Shown: positions 24,417 through 33,718, counted from the stretch's first letter. The stretch: DNA of 64,000 bases from Salininema proteolyticum (GCF_042685645.1 NZ_JBHUNX010000001.1:2666001-2730000), one strand, 5' to 3'. A program made the numbers and translations. The notes: a model not told the origin generated them from the sequence alone.

Positions 24417-24664
24417 CGAAGTACGAGTGTAGGCCCTACCTCTCGGCATGTCCGCCGCGGTGTGGCATAACTCGCGCACCGGCGGGACGGCGCGGTGCGG
24501 TCTCACGGACGGATACCGTGACCGCCCGAACGCTCTTCGACCAATTTAACGCTCTGCCCCTCCACTGGCCCGTCTCCCGCCGTCCGGACGCTTGTGGCTC
24601 ACAGTCCGCGACCTCCCGGGACCGCCCGTCGGCGGTGTGAGCCACGAGATAGGGGCGACCCCGT

Positions 24665-24694
24665 TCGACATCCCCCGAGCGGGCACGCTAATAT
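24665..24694 (+). promoter_or_regulatory. Promoter of the tRNA-Gly gene
   Basis: TCGACA (24665-24670), an 18-base spacer and TAATAT (24689-24694) fit a housekeeping promoter; the predicted start is about 20 bases before the mature tRNA. Confidence 0.55.
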
Positions 24695-24722
24695 GGTCAA
24701 CGTCCACGACGCACAGTGGTGT

Positions 24723-24793
24723 GCGGGCGTAGCTTAATGGTAAAGCCTCAGTCTTCCAAACTGATGACGCGAGTTCGATTCTCGTCGCCCGCT
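24723..24793 (+). tRNA. tRNA-Gly (anticodon UCC)
   Basis: A complete 71-base cloverleaf. Acceptor GCGGGCG pairs with CGCCCGC and the discriminator base is T. The anticodon stem TCAGT/ACTGA closes the loop CTTCCAA with anticodon TCC, and the T arm contains GTTCGATTC. CCA is not encoded. It has its own promoter and an intrinsic terminator. Confidence 0.97.
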
Positions 24794-24800
24794 CCGACAG

Positions 24801-24831
24801 GCCCGGTCCCCGCGACCGGGCCTTTTTCTTT
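24801..24831 (+). terminator. Intrinsic terminator after tRNA-Gly
   Basis: An 8-bp stem GCCCGGTC (24801-24808) with 24814-24821, a 5-base loop and the T-rich tail CTTTTTCTTT. Confidence 0.85.
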
Positions 24832-24989
24832 GCGCGACAAGCGTTCCCCGTATCGGCCCCGGCCCGCCGTTTCCCGCCGGAATGTGGCGACAAACCGCCA
24901 TGGCGCATTATCGCCGCAGGTCAGGGCTATCCCCCAGCCTTCCGTCCCTGCTAGGTTCAGTGCAAATGACCCAGCCTGGGAGGAACACC

Positions 24990-27900
24990 ATGCAAAGACG
25001 AAAACCGCCCTACGCCAGGGCGGCACTCTCCGCCGCCGCGGTCGGCGGCGCCCTCCTCACAGCCGCCGCCCCGGCCTCGGCGACCCCGAGCCCGCTGACG
25101 GGCGGCGATTACACCGCGTCCACCTCAGTGACGCTCATCACCGGAGACCGCGCCATAGTGGAGACGGGGCCCGACGGCACCGTGTCCGCGGGCCTGGCCT
25201 CTCCGGACGAGGACTTCTACACCCGTGAGATCGCCGGGGACACCTACGTCGTCCCGGTCGAGGCCGCCGGCCTGATCGAGAACGGCACCCTCGACCCCGA
25301 GCTGTTCAACGCGACCGGCCTCGTCCGCGCCGGATACGACGACGCCTCCCGCGACACCCTGCCGCTCATCACGACCGGGCCGGCTCCCCGCAGCAGCGCC
25401 GTCACGCCCGGCGCCCGTCTCGAGTCCATCGGCGCCAGCGCCATGGACCTCGACAAGGAGGGTGCGGAGGACTGGTGGGACGGTCTCGCCACCGCCCGCT
25501 CCTCGAGCGCGAAGATCTGGCTGGACGCTCCCGTGGAGGGCTACGGCGAGCTCGACCCCGCCACCGGCGTTCCGCAGACCGGGGCGCCCGAGGCCTGGGA
25601 GGAGGGCCATACCGGTGAGGGAGTCACCGTCGCGGTCCTCGACACCGGTGTCGACGCCGCCCACCCGGACCTCGCCGACCGAGTCGTCGGCGAACGGGAC
25701 TTCACCGGAACGGGCGACCCGTCCGACGGGGCCGGCCACGGCACCCACGTCGCCTCGACCGTCGCCGGGACCGGTGCCGCCTCCGACGGCAGCCGGGCCG
25801 GCATGGCCTACGACGCCGACCTGTTGAACGGGCGCGTTCTCGGTCCCAACGGAGGGCAGGCCTCCTGGATCATCTCCGGCATGGAATGGGCCGCAGAGCA
25901 GGGCGCCGACGTGATCAACATGAGTCTCGGCTCCAACTCGCCGACCGACTGCTCCGACCCGATGGCACAGGCCGTCAACGAGATCAGCGCCGCCCACGAC
26001 ACTCTCTTCGTGATCGCCGCCGGCAACGCGGCCCTGCGCGAGACAGTCTCCTCCCCCGGCTGCGCCGACATGGCACTGACGGTCGGAGCGGTCGACTTCG
26101 ACGGCGGGATCGCGGACTTCTCCAGCCGCGGGCCCGTCCTCGACACCCACGCCGTCAAGCCCGACCTCTCGGCCCCGGGCGTCGACATCATGGGAGCCGC
26201 CGCCGGCACGGAGGACTACCGCGCCATGTCGGGAACCTCCATGGCGACTCCGCACGTCGCCGGCGCCGCCGCGCTCATTCGCGACGCCCGCCCCGACTGG
26301 AGCGCGCAGCAGATCAAACAGGCGCTCACCTCGTCGGTGAAGGACACCGACGGCAGCGTCTACGCCTACGGGTCCGGAGAGATCCGGGTGCCCGACGCCA
26401 TCGACACTCCCCTGCAGACGACCGGCAGCGTCTACCTCGGAACGTTCGACTGGCCGCACAGCGGCGACGAGACCGCCGTCGGGGAGATCGTCTACACCAA
26501 CCCGACCGACGAGGACGTGTCGATGAAGGTCTCGGTCACCGACTTCCAGGGGGCCAACGGCGGCGACATGCCCAAACAGGCGCTGAGACTGTCGGCCAAG
26601 AAGATCACCGTCCCCGCCGGGGGCAACGAGACGGTCACCGTGACCGCCACGGACCGCACCAAGAAGGTCGCGGCCGACTCCTACGGCGAGATCGGGGCCC
26701 GCGTCGTGGCGACCGACCGCGAGGGACGGACCGCCACCACTTCGGTCGGCTACTGGCTGGAAGCGCATACGGTGGACCTGACGCTCACGGCGCTCGACCG
26801 CGACGGCGACGACGCCGCGTACGGTATGGCCGAGTTGTTCGTCATGGACACCGACTACTACGCCGGCTACTACTTCACCGGGCAGTCCGAGACCCTGCGC
26901 GTGCGCGCCGGAACGGTGTCCCTCAACGCCTTCGTGCAGAGCCCCGACGGCTCCTACACCTTCATCTCGCACCCGGCGCTGACGCTCGAGGAGGACACCG
27001 AGATCGTCCTCGACGCCCGCGAGGGTGAGGAGATCACGGTCGACACCCCGAAGGCGAGCAAATCCGGCGGAAGCACCCTCGCCTACACCAGGTCCGACGA
27101 CAGGTGGCTGACCCGGGCGGCGGTGTACGCCGGCACCGAGAACGCTCCCATGTACGCCGTGCCCGTCGACGAGAAGATCGACCAGGGCGAGTTCGCCTTC
27201 CACCACTTCTGGCGCCTCTACGACGACTCCACCGCCGTGGCCGACTCGCCGTTCGTCTACAACGTCGGATTCGCCAACGAGGGCCGCGTGGAGACCGACC
27301 AGTCCTACGAGGTCGACGGGAGCGACCTCGCCGAGGTCACGGAGCGCTTCCACTCGCAGGGCGAGGACGCGGTGTACTGGGACTCCATGCGAGCCGTCCC
27401 GGAGGGCCTGGACTTCTTCTTCGCCGGCGCGGGCATGACCCCGGTCAACACGCCCGCCACCCGCACCGCCTACTACCTGGCCGACCTCGACTGGCGCCAG
27501 CTGGGAATCGGCTCCGACGACCGCCTGGGCTCCGACATCATGTTCGACCCCACGCGCGACTACGAGGCCGGGAAGTCGTATGAGACCGACTGGAACAGGA
27601 CGATAGTCAACACGGGCGTCTTCGCCGACGACCACGGCGCTCCCCAGCGGGTGGCCGAACGCCAGGGCGATGTCATCGGGTTCGCCTTCCCGCAGTTCCG
27701 CGACTCAGAGGGCCGCCACGGCATCGGCGGCTTCGGTGACGTGGGCAACATTCGCGTCTACGCCGACGGTGAGCAGTTCGGCTCCAACGCCTGGCCCAGC
27801 GGCCAGTTCCAGGTCCCGGAGGGCACCGCCCGGGTCGACGCCACCGTCACCCAGCTGAGGATGCGGGACTTCCCGGGCCAGAACCTCGCCCGCGCCACGG

Positions 27901-28310
27901 AGGCGACGTTCTCGTTCGACCACGCGCCGACCGAGGACGGGGCCGCCGAACCGCTGCCCGTCTTCCTCCCCGACTACCGCCTGCCGGTGGGAATGGACAA
28001 CCGCGTTCCCGCCGGGTCCGGAGTGGAGGCAGTGCTCGGCGCCCAGGTCCAGGACGGCTACACGCCCGAGATCGTCGCCGCCGAGGCAGAGGTCTGCTAC
28101 GGCGAGATCGACCTGACGGGCGGCGACGGATGGGACGGCTGCGAATGGCAGTCCGTCCCGGTGGAGAACCGCGACGGCGAGTGGACGGCCGTGCTCGACA
28201 CGACCGACCATGCCGGCGAGTTCGCCAACTTCCACGTCACCCTGACCGACGCGGACGGCAACAGCGTCGAGGAACGCACCTCGCACCTGTTCGGAATCGC
28301 CGCACAGTGA
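24990..28310 (+). CDS. Large secreted subtilisin-family (S8) serine protease
   Basis: 1106 residues. A Sec signal peptide (about 1-31, ending ASA) is followed by a ~170-residue propeptide region. The S8 catalytic domain (about 205-450) has Asp218 (VAVLDTGVD), His250 (GHGTHVAS), oxyanion Asn (VIAAGN) and Ser417 (SGTSMATPH). The remaining ~650 residues are beta-rich, probably Fn3/jelly-roll-like modules, with no membrane anchor. This size class is common in Streptomyces and relatives for extracellular protein digestion. GGGAGG precedes the ATG at 24990. The regulator gene immediately downstream may control it. Confidence 0.93.
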   Translation: MQRRKPPYARAALSAAAVGGALLTAAAPASATPSPLTGGDYTASTSVTLITGDRAIVETGPDGTVSAGLASPDEDFYTREIAGDTYVVPVEAAGLIENGTLDPELFNATGLVRAGYDDASRDTLPLITTGPAPRSSAVTPGARLESIGASAMDLDKEGAEDWWDGLATARSSSAKIWLDAPVEGYGELDPATGVPQTGAPEAWEEGHTGEGVTVAVLDTGVDAAHPDLADRVVGERDFTGTGDPSDGAGHGTHVASTVAGTGAASDGSRAGMAYDADLLNGRVLGPNGGQASWIISGMEWAAEQGADVINMSLGSNSPTDCSDPMAQAVNEISAAHDTLFVIAAGNAALRETVSSPGCADMALTVGAVDFDGGIADFSSRGPVLDTHAVKPDLSAPGVDIMGAAAGTEDYRAMSGTSMATPHVAGAAALIRDARPDWSAQQIKQALTSSVKDTDGSVYAYGSGEIRVPDAIDTPLQTTGSVYLGTFDWPHSGDETAVGEIVYTNPTDEDVSMKVSVTDFQGANGGDMPKQALRLSAKKITVPAGGNETVTVTATDRTKKVAADSYGEIGARVVATDREGRTATTSVGYWLEAHTVDLTLTALDRDGDDAAYGMAELFVMDTDYYAGYYFTGQSETLRVRAGTVSLNAFVQSPDGSYTFISHPALTLEEDTEIVLDAREGEEITVDTPKASKSGGSTLAYTRSDDRWLTRAAVYAGTENAPMYAVPVDEKIDQGEFAFHHFWRLYDDSTAVADSPFVYNVGFANEGRVETDQSYEVDGSDLAEVTERFHSQGEDAVYWDSMRAVPEGLDFFFAGAGMTPVNTPATRTAYYLADLDWRQLGIGSDDRLGSDIMFDPTRDYEAGKSYETDWNRTIVNTGVFADDHGAPQRVAERQGDVIGFAFPQFRDSEGRHGIGGFGDVGNIRVYADGEQFGSNAWPSGQFQVPEGTARVDATVTQLRMRDFPGQNLARATEATFSFDHAPTEDGAAEPLPVFLPDYRLPVGMDNRVPAGSGVEAVLGAQVQDGYTPEIVAAEAEVCYGEIDLTGGDGWDGCEWQSVPVENRDGEWTAVLDTTDHAGEFANFHVTLTDADGNSVEERTSHLFGIAAQ

Positions 28311-28320
28311 CACCCCTCGA

Positions 28321-28344
28321 GGGCGGCCGCTTCGGCGGCCGCCC
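28321..28344 (+). terminator. Hairpin terminator after the S8 protease gene
   Basis: A 10-bp perfect GC stem with a TTCG tetraloop, 10 bases after the stop codon. It separates the protease from the regulator gene at 28382. Confidence 0.75.
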
Positions 28345-28381
28345 GCTCCTGCTCAGTTCCCATCCGCCATACTCCTTTGAC

Positions 28382-29353
28382 ATGGAACTGTCTGCCCTCG
28401 GCCTCTCACCCCTCCAGGAACGCCTCTACCGGACCCTGGTGGACGTCGGCCCCCACACCTCCACGCTCCTGGCCGACCGCCTCTCCCTCACCGAGGACGA
28501 CATCTCCCCCTCCCTCGGCAGGCTCTCCGACCTCGGACTGGTCCTCCCCCACGACGGCCGCTGGGCCGCCTCCGCTCCCGAGCCCGCCCTGCGGGCGCTC
28601 CTCAACAACCGGCGCGACGCCCTGAGCCGGGCGGAAGAGGCGGTGGCCCGCCTGGCCGAGGCGTTCCGGCACTCGCCCTCGGCGGGTTCCATCCGCGACC
28701 TCGTCGAAGTCGTCAGCGGGACCGACGCCGTACGGCAGCGGTTCATCCAGGTGCAGCGCAGCGCCGAGGACCTCCTGCAGGCCTTCGTCAAACCGGAGCA
28801 CGTCGCCATCTCCGCCGCCGACAACAGCGCCGAGGGCGAGGCGCTGGAACGCGGCGTCGAGTACCGCGTGGTCGTCGAACGAACCATGTTGGACCGTCCG
28901 GGCGTCGTCACCGACATACGCGAGACCATAGCCGCCGGAGAGCGGATCAGGGCCGTCGACTCGCTACCCCTGCGCATGGTCATCGCCGACCGGTCGCTGG
29001 CCCTCGTACCGCTCTCCGCGGTGGGTGAACCCGGAGCCGTCGTCGTCCATGCGGGAGGACTGCTAGACGCCCTCGTGGCGCTCTTCGAGTCCACCTGGGA
29101 CCGCGGCTACGACCTGGCCCTGGACCCTGCCGGACAGGGTACCGAACATGACGCACTCGACCAGGGGATCATCACGCTCCTGGGACAGGGGCTCGGGGAC
29201 AAGCAGATCGCGCGCCAGCTGGAAGTCTCACCGCGGACAGTGCAGCGGCGCCTCCGGCAGTTGATGGACACCGCCGGGGCCTCCACCCGCTTCCAACTCG
29301 GCCTGTGGGTGGGCCGGCAAGCCGGAGACCACGCCGCGGACTCCAGCACCTGA
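28382..29353 (+). CDS. TrmB-like regulator with C-terminal LuxR-type HTH
   Basis: 323 residues. The N-terminal winged helix (about 5-60: SPLQERLYRTLVDVGPHTSTLLADRLSLTEDDISPSLGRLSDLGLV) is TrmB-like. A middle helical/alpha-beta region may sense a ligand. The C-terminal ~60 residues (GLGDKQIARQLEVSPRTVQRRLRQLMDTAGASTRFQLGL) form a LuxR/GerE-type HTH. This two-HTH layout is common beside S8 proteases in actinobacteria. No Shine-Dalgarno is visible and CATACT lies eight bases before the ATG, suggesting a leaderless transcript. Target genes are unknown; the adjacent protease is the obvious candidate. Confidence 0.82.
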   Translation: MELSALGLSPLQERLYRTLVDVGPHTSTLLADRLSLTEDDISPSLGRLSDLGLVLPHDGRWAASAPEPALRALLNNRRDALSRAEEAVARLAEAFRHSPSAGSIRDLVEVVSGTDAVRQRFIQVQRSAEDLLQAFVKPEHVAISAADNSAEGEALERGVEYRVVVERTMLDRPGVVTDIRETIAAGERIRAVDSLPLRMVIADRSLALVPLSAVGEPGAVVVHAGGLLDALVALFESTWDRGYDLALDPAGQGTEHDALDQGIITLLGQGLGDKQIARQLEVSPRTVQRRLRQLMDTAGASTRFQLGLWVGRQAGDHAADSST

Positions 29354-29511
29354 CGTCCTCACCCGCCCGCCGAACACGACCGACCCGCCCTTCGGGGGCG
29401 ACGGTTCCCGGGTCCGACGGCGACCGCGTCGCGCCCCTACGGCGAGCACCGGCCGGGGCCAGGAGGCCTGAGACCGGGACCGATGTCGGTCCGCCGCTGT
29501 AGCCTGACACC

Positions 29512-30675
29512 ATGACCGCCGCCCGCATCTCCGACGAACAGCGCCGCCGGCTGCTCACCGTCCGGCACCGCCTCGCCCCCGACCGGCGCGCCGCCACCCC
29601 GGAGGAAGTGGCCGACAGCCTCGTCGCCCTCCACGCCACCGACCCCGCGAGCGTCTACCTCAGCCTGGCCGCGCGCCTCCGCGAGCCGGATCTGAACGCC
29701 ATCGATCACGCCCTCTACCGCTCGGGCGCCCTCACCCGCCTCCACGCAATGCGCCACACCGTGTTCGTGTTCCCCGGTGACGTCGCCCGGAACGCCTACC
29801 GGTCCACCGCCCACAACGTCGCCTCCCGCGAGCGCCGTGCCCTGGCCAAACTCGTGGAGGACAACGGCCTGCCGCTCTCCATCGTCGACGAGGCCCGCGA
29901 CGCCGTCCTGAAAGCCCTGGAAAAGGGGCCGATGACCGGTGCGGAACTGGTCAAGACCGATGCCGTGCTCCGCACTCCCCTCCTGAGCGCTCGTGGCAAG
30001 AGCTACGAGAGCAGGCAGTCGCTCGGTTCCCGAGTCGTGCGCAGCCTCGGCATCGAGGGAGTGCTGGTCCGCGGCCGTCCCCGGGGTTCGTGGACCGGGA
30101 GCCTGTTCACCTGGATGGTCGGCGATGAGCCCGGACCGCAGGACCGCGCGGAGGCCCAGGCCGAGCTGGCGCGACACTGGCTCAGGTCCTTCGGCCCGGG
30201 CACCGAGGCGGACTTGAAATGGTGGACCGCGTGGACCGTCGCCGACACCCGCAAGGCCCTGTCTTCTGCCAGCGCCGTACCCGTCGAGCTCGGCGTCGGG
30301 GCGGGATTCGCGCTTCCGGAGACCCTTGACGCCCTCGACGACGAGACGCCGCCGTCCGCGGCGCTGCTACCCGCTCTCGATCCGACTCCCATGGGGTGGA
30401 AGGAGCGGGACTGGTACCTGGCGGAGGAGGTCAAGGCGCCTTTGTTCGACAGGAACGGCAATATCGGCCCCACCGTCTGGTGGGACGGCGCGGTCGTCGG
30501 CGGCTGGGCCCAGCGACCCGACGGAGAGGTCGTCTGGAGGGCCCTGGCCGATATCGGAGCTGAGGCCGAGGCCGCCGTGGCCTCCGAGGCCGAACGGATC
30601 GCCGCGTTCATCGGTCCGGAACGGATCACCCCGCGCTTCCGCACACCGCTCGAAAAGGAACTCGCCAAAGCCTGA
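29512..30675 (+). CDS. Winged-helix DNA-binding protein (HTH_42, AlkZ/YcaQ-like)
   Basis: 387 residues. Starts with the family pattern RISDEQRRRLLTVRHRLAP and VADSLVALHATDPASVYLSLAARL, then ALTRLHAMRHTVFVFP; the C-terminal half has LLPALDPTPMGWKERDW and PTVWWDGAVVGGWAQRPDGEVVWR. These mark the HTH_42 superfamily, which includes the interstrand-crosslink DNA glycosylases AlkZ/YcaQ and many actinobacterial proteins without proven activity. The catalytic QxQ or QxD motif of AlkZ is not clear here, so I do not call it a glycosylase. The 158 bases before it show no gene. Confidence 0.75.
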   Translation: MTAARISDEQRRRLLTVRHRLAPDRRAATPEEVADSLVALHATDPASVYLSLAARLREPDLNAIDHALYRSGALTRLHAMRHTVFVFPGDVARNAYRSTAHNVASRERRALAKLVEDNGLPLSIVDEARDAVLKALEKGPMTGAELVKTDAVLRTPLLSARGKSYESRQSLGSRVVRSLGIEGVLVRGRPRGSWTGSLFTWMVGDEPGPQDRAEAQAELARHWLRSFGPGTEADLKWWTAWTVADTRKALSSASAVPVELGVGAGFALPETLDALDDETPPSAALLPALDPTPMGWKERDWYLAEEVKAPLFDRNGNIGPTVWWDGAVVGGWAQRPDGEVVWRALADIGAEAEAAVASEAERIAAFIGPERITPRFRTPLEKELAKA

Positions 30676-31323
30676 CACAAGTGCGCACGGCACTGGCTCA
30701 GAAACGCGGCCACGCTCGCGCACACCGCCGCGCCGCCGTGCGTCCGCTCGACTCCCGAACGAGGCCTTGCCGAGGCCGAACGCCGGAGCCTGCGCCCGCC
30801 GAGCACGACTGCGCCCGGAGACTCCGCCGACTCGCCGTCGCACCCGTAGGCGCACTGGCTCCAGGTCCGACTCGAGAGCTAGCCCATGGTGCGGGCCGCG
30901 CCCTTAGGCTCACTGGCTCCTGCCGGCTCCCGCTCGGACGCCTCCCAACCGTCCAAATCTTGTGCGGCTCGGTGCCAAAATCTGATCCCGAACAGGATTG
31001 GCCTGCCGTGGCGCGGTCGGTCTACTCGAGGCGGTACCACCACCGGCAAAGCGGGCTTGCACGGTTTCCTTCGCGCGAATTCAACGTCTTCCCTGCAACT
31101 GCAGGATGACGGAGGAACACGGGTCCCCAAAGCGCCTCCTCAACCGTTCGCGCTCGGCTTCCCCCGACTGGAGGAGCACTGACGGACTCTAGGGAATATG
31201 CACCGTCTCAGAAGCTCGCAGAGGCGGCAAAGGTCGGCCACATTCTCCCTGTCGACGTTGGCCGATTCCAGCAGGCGCTCTTCCGCTCTTTCCGCCTACC
31301 GCCCTCGTCACGCAAAACCGTGT
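30676..31323. other. Gene-poor stretch before the encapsulin operon
   Basis: About 650 bases with no frame showing actinobacterial codon bias, ribosome site or recognisable protein. The phrase CACTGGCTC recurs near 30695, 30850 and 30912, hinting at decayed repeats. It could be remnants of a lost gene or of a mobile insertion. The rest, up to the DyP start, is the octamer array and promoter region. Confidence 0.5.
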
Positions 31324-31387
31324 GACCGTCCGACCGTCCGACCGTCCGACCGTCCGACCGTCCGACCGTCCGACCGTCCGACCGTCG
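31324..31387 (+). repeat. Tandem octamer array GACCGTCC
   Basis: Seven perfect copies of GACCGTCC followed by one copy with a single change (GACCGTCG) run head to tail. The array lies about 125 bases before the DyP start codon. There are no spacers, so it is not a CRISPR; it is a short-sequence-repeat tract that could vary in number. Confidence 0.95.
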
Positions 31388-31511
31388 ACCTAACCGCGCA
31401 ACGGCCAGCGGACAGGCGATCGTGTCGTTAAGCTGTGCTCGAGATGAACGATTCGCCGCAACGAAGAGGCGGTCGCGCGTATCCCGACTCGCAGGGAAAG
31501 GTGGGCAGTAC

Positions 31512-32921
31512 ATGGCCTTCGGAGGAAGCGCCGAACCCCAGGGGGTTCTCACACCGTTGACCTCTTCCGCGCTGTTCCTCGTGGCGACGGTTCGCCCCGG
31601 AGGCGAGCGCCAGATCCACAACCTGGTTGCCGATGTGTCCGCGCTGCAGCGTTCAGTCGGATTCCGCTCGGCTCCGCAGTCCCTGACCTGCGTCACCGGA
31701 TTCGGCTCCGAAGTCTGGGATCGCCTCTTCTCCGGACCCCGCCCCTCTCAGCTCAGGCCCTTCACGCCCCTCCAAGGTTCCGTGCACCAGGCCCCGTCCA
31801 CTCCCGGCGACCTGCTCTTCCACATACGTGCCGACCATCAGCATCTCTGCTTCGAATTCGTAGCCGCGCTCTCCGAACGTCTGGCCGGTGCCGTCGACAT
31901 TGTCGACGAAGTGCAGGCCTTCAGGTATTTCGAGCAGCGGGACCTACTGGGATTCGTCGACGGCACCGAGAATCCCACCGGGGCGTCGGCCGACAGCGCC
32001 GCCCTGGTCCAAGGAGGCGCCTTCGCAGGCGGGTCGTACGTCGCCGTCCAGAAGTACCTCCACACCATGGGCGAATGGAACGCCCTTCCCGTCGAAGAAC
32101 AAGAGCGCGTCATCGGACGCACCAAGCTGTCCGACATCGAACTGCCCGACGACGTCAAACCCTCCAATTCCCACGTGGCTCTGACGACCGTCACCGACGA
32201 CAACGGAGAAGAACGGGACATCGTCCGGTTCAACATGCCCTTCGGCTCGCCCGGTCGCGACGAGTTCGGCCTCTACTTCATCGGCTATTCCGCAACGCCT
32301 GACGTCACGGACACCATGCTGCGCAATATGTTCGTCGGCGACCCGCCCGGCAACCACGACAGGGTGCTGGACTTCTCGATCGCGTTGACGGGAACCCAGT
32401 TCTTCGCTCCTTCGCAGGACTTCATGGACGATCCACCGCCACTTCCAGCGCCGGGCACTGCCGACGCGGTGGTCACGGCGATCGGAGACAGCTCCGCAGC
32501 GGACCCCGCGGTTCCGGCCGGAACCGAGGCCATCGCCGTCGGTGCGGCTTCCGGTGAAGGGAGGGCGGCCGGTGCCGACGGCGCAGTCTCCGGTGCAGAA
32601 CGCACGGCCGGTATCTTCAGCGCGGCCCACGACGAAGGGATCACCGCCGGTGCCTTCAGTACGGCGTCGGACGAACAACCCAAATCCAGCAACTACAGTG
32701 CCGCGACCGGCGCAGAACCCACACCCGACGCCTTCAGCGCGGCTACCGGCGGCGAGTCCCCCGCCGACTCCGTAGTCGCCTCCACGGACTCCGGAGCAGA
32801 TTCCACACCGGAGCTCTTTCATAACGCGGCACGTTGTTCCGAGGAGACCTCGTCCACGGCGAATGCCACCGCACACGATCATTCGCTCCCCATAGGCGAC
32901 TTGAAAGCGAGAGAGTCATGA
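31512..32921 (+). CDS. DyP-type heme peroxidase, encapsulin cargo with repeat tail
   Basis: 469 residues. Residues 1-310 are a complete dye-decolorizing peroxidase: GFVDG motif at 147-151 with catalytic Asp150, proximal heme His221 (SNSHVALT) and Arg239 (IVRFNMPFG). Residues ~310-455 form an Ala/Ser/Gly/Glu-rich linker containing about four imperfect repeats of ~14 residues with the core (I/A/Y)FSAA or FSTAS. The last 12 residues SLPIGDLKARES match the cargo-loading peptide that docks DyP in encapsulin shells. The linker is longer than usual. The stop codon overlaps the encapsulin ATG. No signal peptide: the enzyme acts inside the cytoplasmic nanocompartment, likely against peroxide. Confidence 0.93.
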   Translation: MAFGGSAEPQGVLTPLTSSALFLVATVRPGGERQIHNLVADVSALQRSVGFRSAPQSLTCVTGFGSEVWDRLFSGPRPSQLRPFTPLQGSVHQAPSTPGDLLFHIRADHQHLCFEFVAALSERLAGAVDIVDEVQAFRYFEQRDLLGFVDGTENPTGASADSAALVQGGAFAGGSYVAVQKYLHTMGEWNALPVEEQERVIGRTKLSDIELPDDVKPSNSHVALTTVTDDNGEERDIVRFNMPFGSPGRDEFGLYFIGYSATPDVTDTMLRNMFVGDPPGNHDRVLDFSIALTGTQFFAPSQDFMDDPPPLPAPGTADAVVTAIGDSSAADPAVPAGTEAIAVGAASGEGRAAGADGAVSGAERTAGIFSAAHDEGITAGAFSTASDEQPKSSNYSAATGAEPTPDAFSAATGGESPADSVVASTDSGADSTPELFHNAARCSEETSSTANATAHDHSLPIGDLKARES

Positions 32922-33718
32922 CCGTCGACAACCTGCACCGCGAACTGGCCCCGATCAGCAACGCCGCCTGGCAGTCGATCGAAGAGGAGGCCACTCGCAC
33001 CTTCGCCCGCCACGTCTCCTGCCGCAGAGTGGTAGATGTGAACGGCCCCAAAGGTACGGCGTCCGCTTCCGTCACCACAGGCCATGAGCACCGGATCGAC
33101 CCGCCCGCCGAGGGCGTACAGGCCTTTCTCCGAGAGGCCCAACCGCTCGCCGAGCTCCGCGTTCCGTTCAAGGTGGCCCGTCAGGAGATCGACAACGTCG
33201 AGCGCGGCGCGGAGGACTCGGACTGGTCGCCCGTCATGGACGCCGCGAAACGCCTGGCGTTCACCGAAGACCGGCTCGTCGTGGACGGTTACGACCCCGC
33301 CGGCATTACCGGAATTCGGCGGGACTCCTCCAACGAGGCGATCGCCCTCCCGGAGAGGGTCACCGAATACCCCAATGCCGTGGCGCAGGCGGTGAGCCGT
33401 TTGCGTCTGGACGGAGTCGGCGGACCTTACACGCTGCTGCTGAGCGCCGAGGCCTACACGGCGGTCTCAGAGACCACCGACGAGGGCAATCCGATCCTCG
33501 ATCACGTCAAACGCATGACCAAGGGGGAAATCCTCTGGGCGCCCGCCATCTCAGGCGCGCTGCTGCTCAGTGCCCGCGGCGGCGATTTCGCACTGACTCT
33601 GGGACAGGAGGTCTCCATCGGATACCTCTCCCATGACTCGGAGAACGTCGAACTGTACTTCACCGAGACGCTGACCTTCCAGTCCTTCACCTCGGAAGCC
33701 TCCGTTTCCTTCCGGTGA
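32918..33718 (+). CDS. Family 1 encapsulin shell protein
   Basis: 266 residues, the usual length for T=1 encapsulins (linocin M18/CFP29-like, HK97 fold, 60 subunits of about 24 nm). Recognisable segments: NLHRELAPISNAAWQSIEEEATRTFARHVSCRRVVDVNGPKG at the N-terminus, PFKVARQEIDNVERGAEDSDWSPVMDAAKRLAFTEDRLV in the P-domain/E-loop, and LTLGQEVSIGYLSHDSENVELYFTETLTFQ at the C-terminus. ATGA overlap with the DyP stop means coupled translation, giving cargo and shell together. The N-terminal helix and P-domain form the pocket for the DyP docking peptide. Confidence 0.95.
   Translation: MTVDNLHRELAPISNAAWQSIEEEATRTFARHVSCRRVVDVNGPKGTASASVTTGHEHRIDPPAEGVQAFLREAQPLAELRVPFKVARQEIDNVERGAEDSDWSPVMDAAKRLAFTEDRLVVDGYDPAGITGIRRDSSNEAIALPERVTEYPNAVAQAVSRLRLDGVGGPYTLLLSAEAYTAVSETTDEGNPILDHVKRMTKGEILWAPAISGALLLSARGGDFALTLGQEVSIGYLSHDSENVELYFTETLTFQSFTSEASVSFR

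Noticed and set aside
24380..24440. Possible second tRNA or tRNA-like element upstream of tig
   Set aside because: GGTCTAGTGGTGAAGCC on the minus strand looks tRNA-like but no cloverleaf, T arm or acceptor pairing can be formed.
29512..30675. DNA glycosylase AlkZ
   Set aside because: Family fold fits, but the catalytic QxQ or QxD motif is not evident, so only the broader HTH_42 family is called.
31324..31387. Repeat array that might be a CRISPR
   Set aside because: The octamers are directly adjacent with no spacers, and no cas genes are present in the window.
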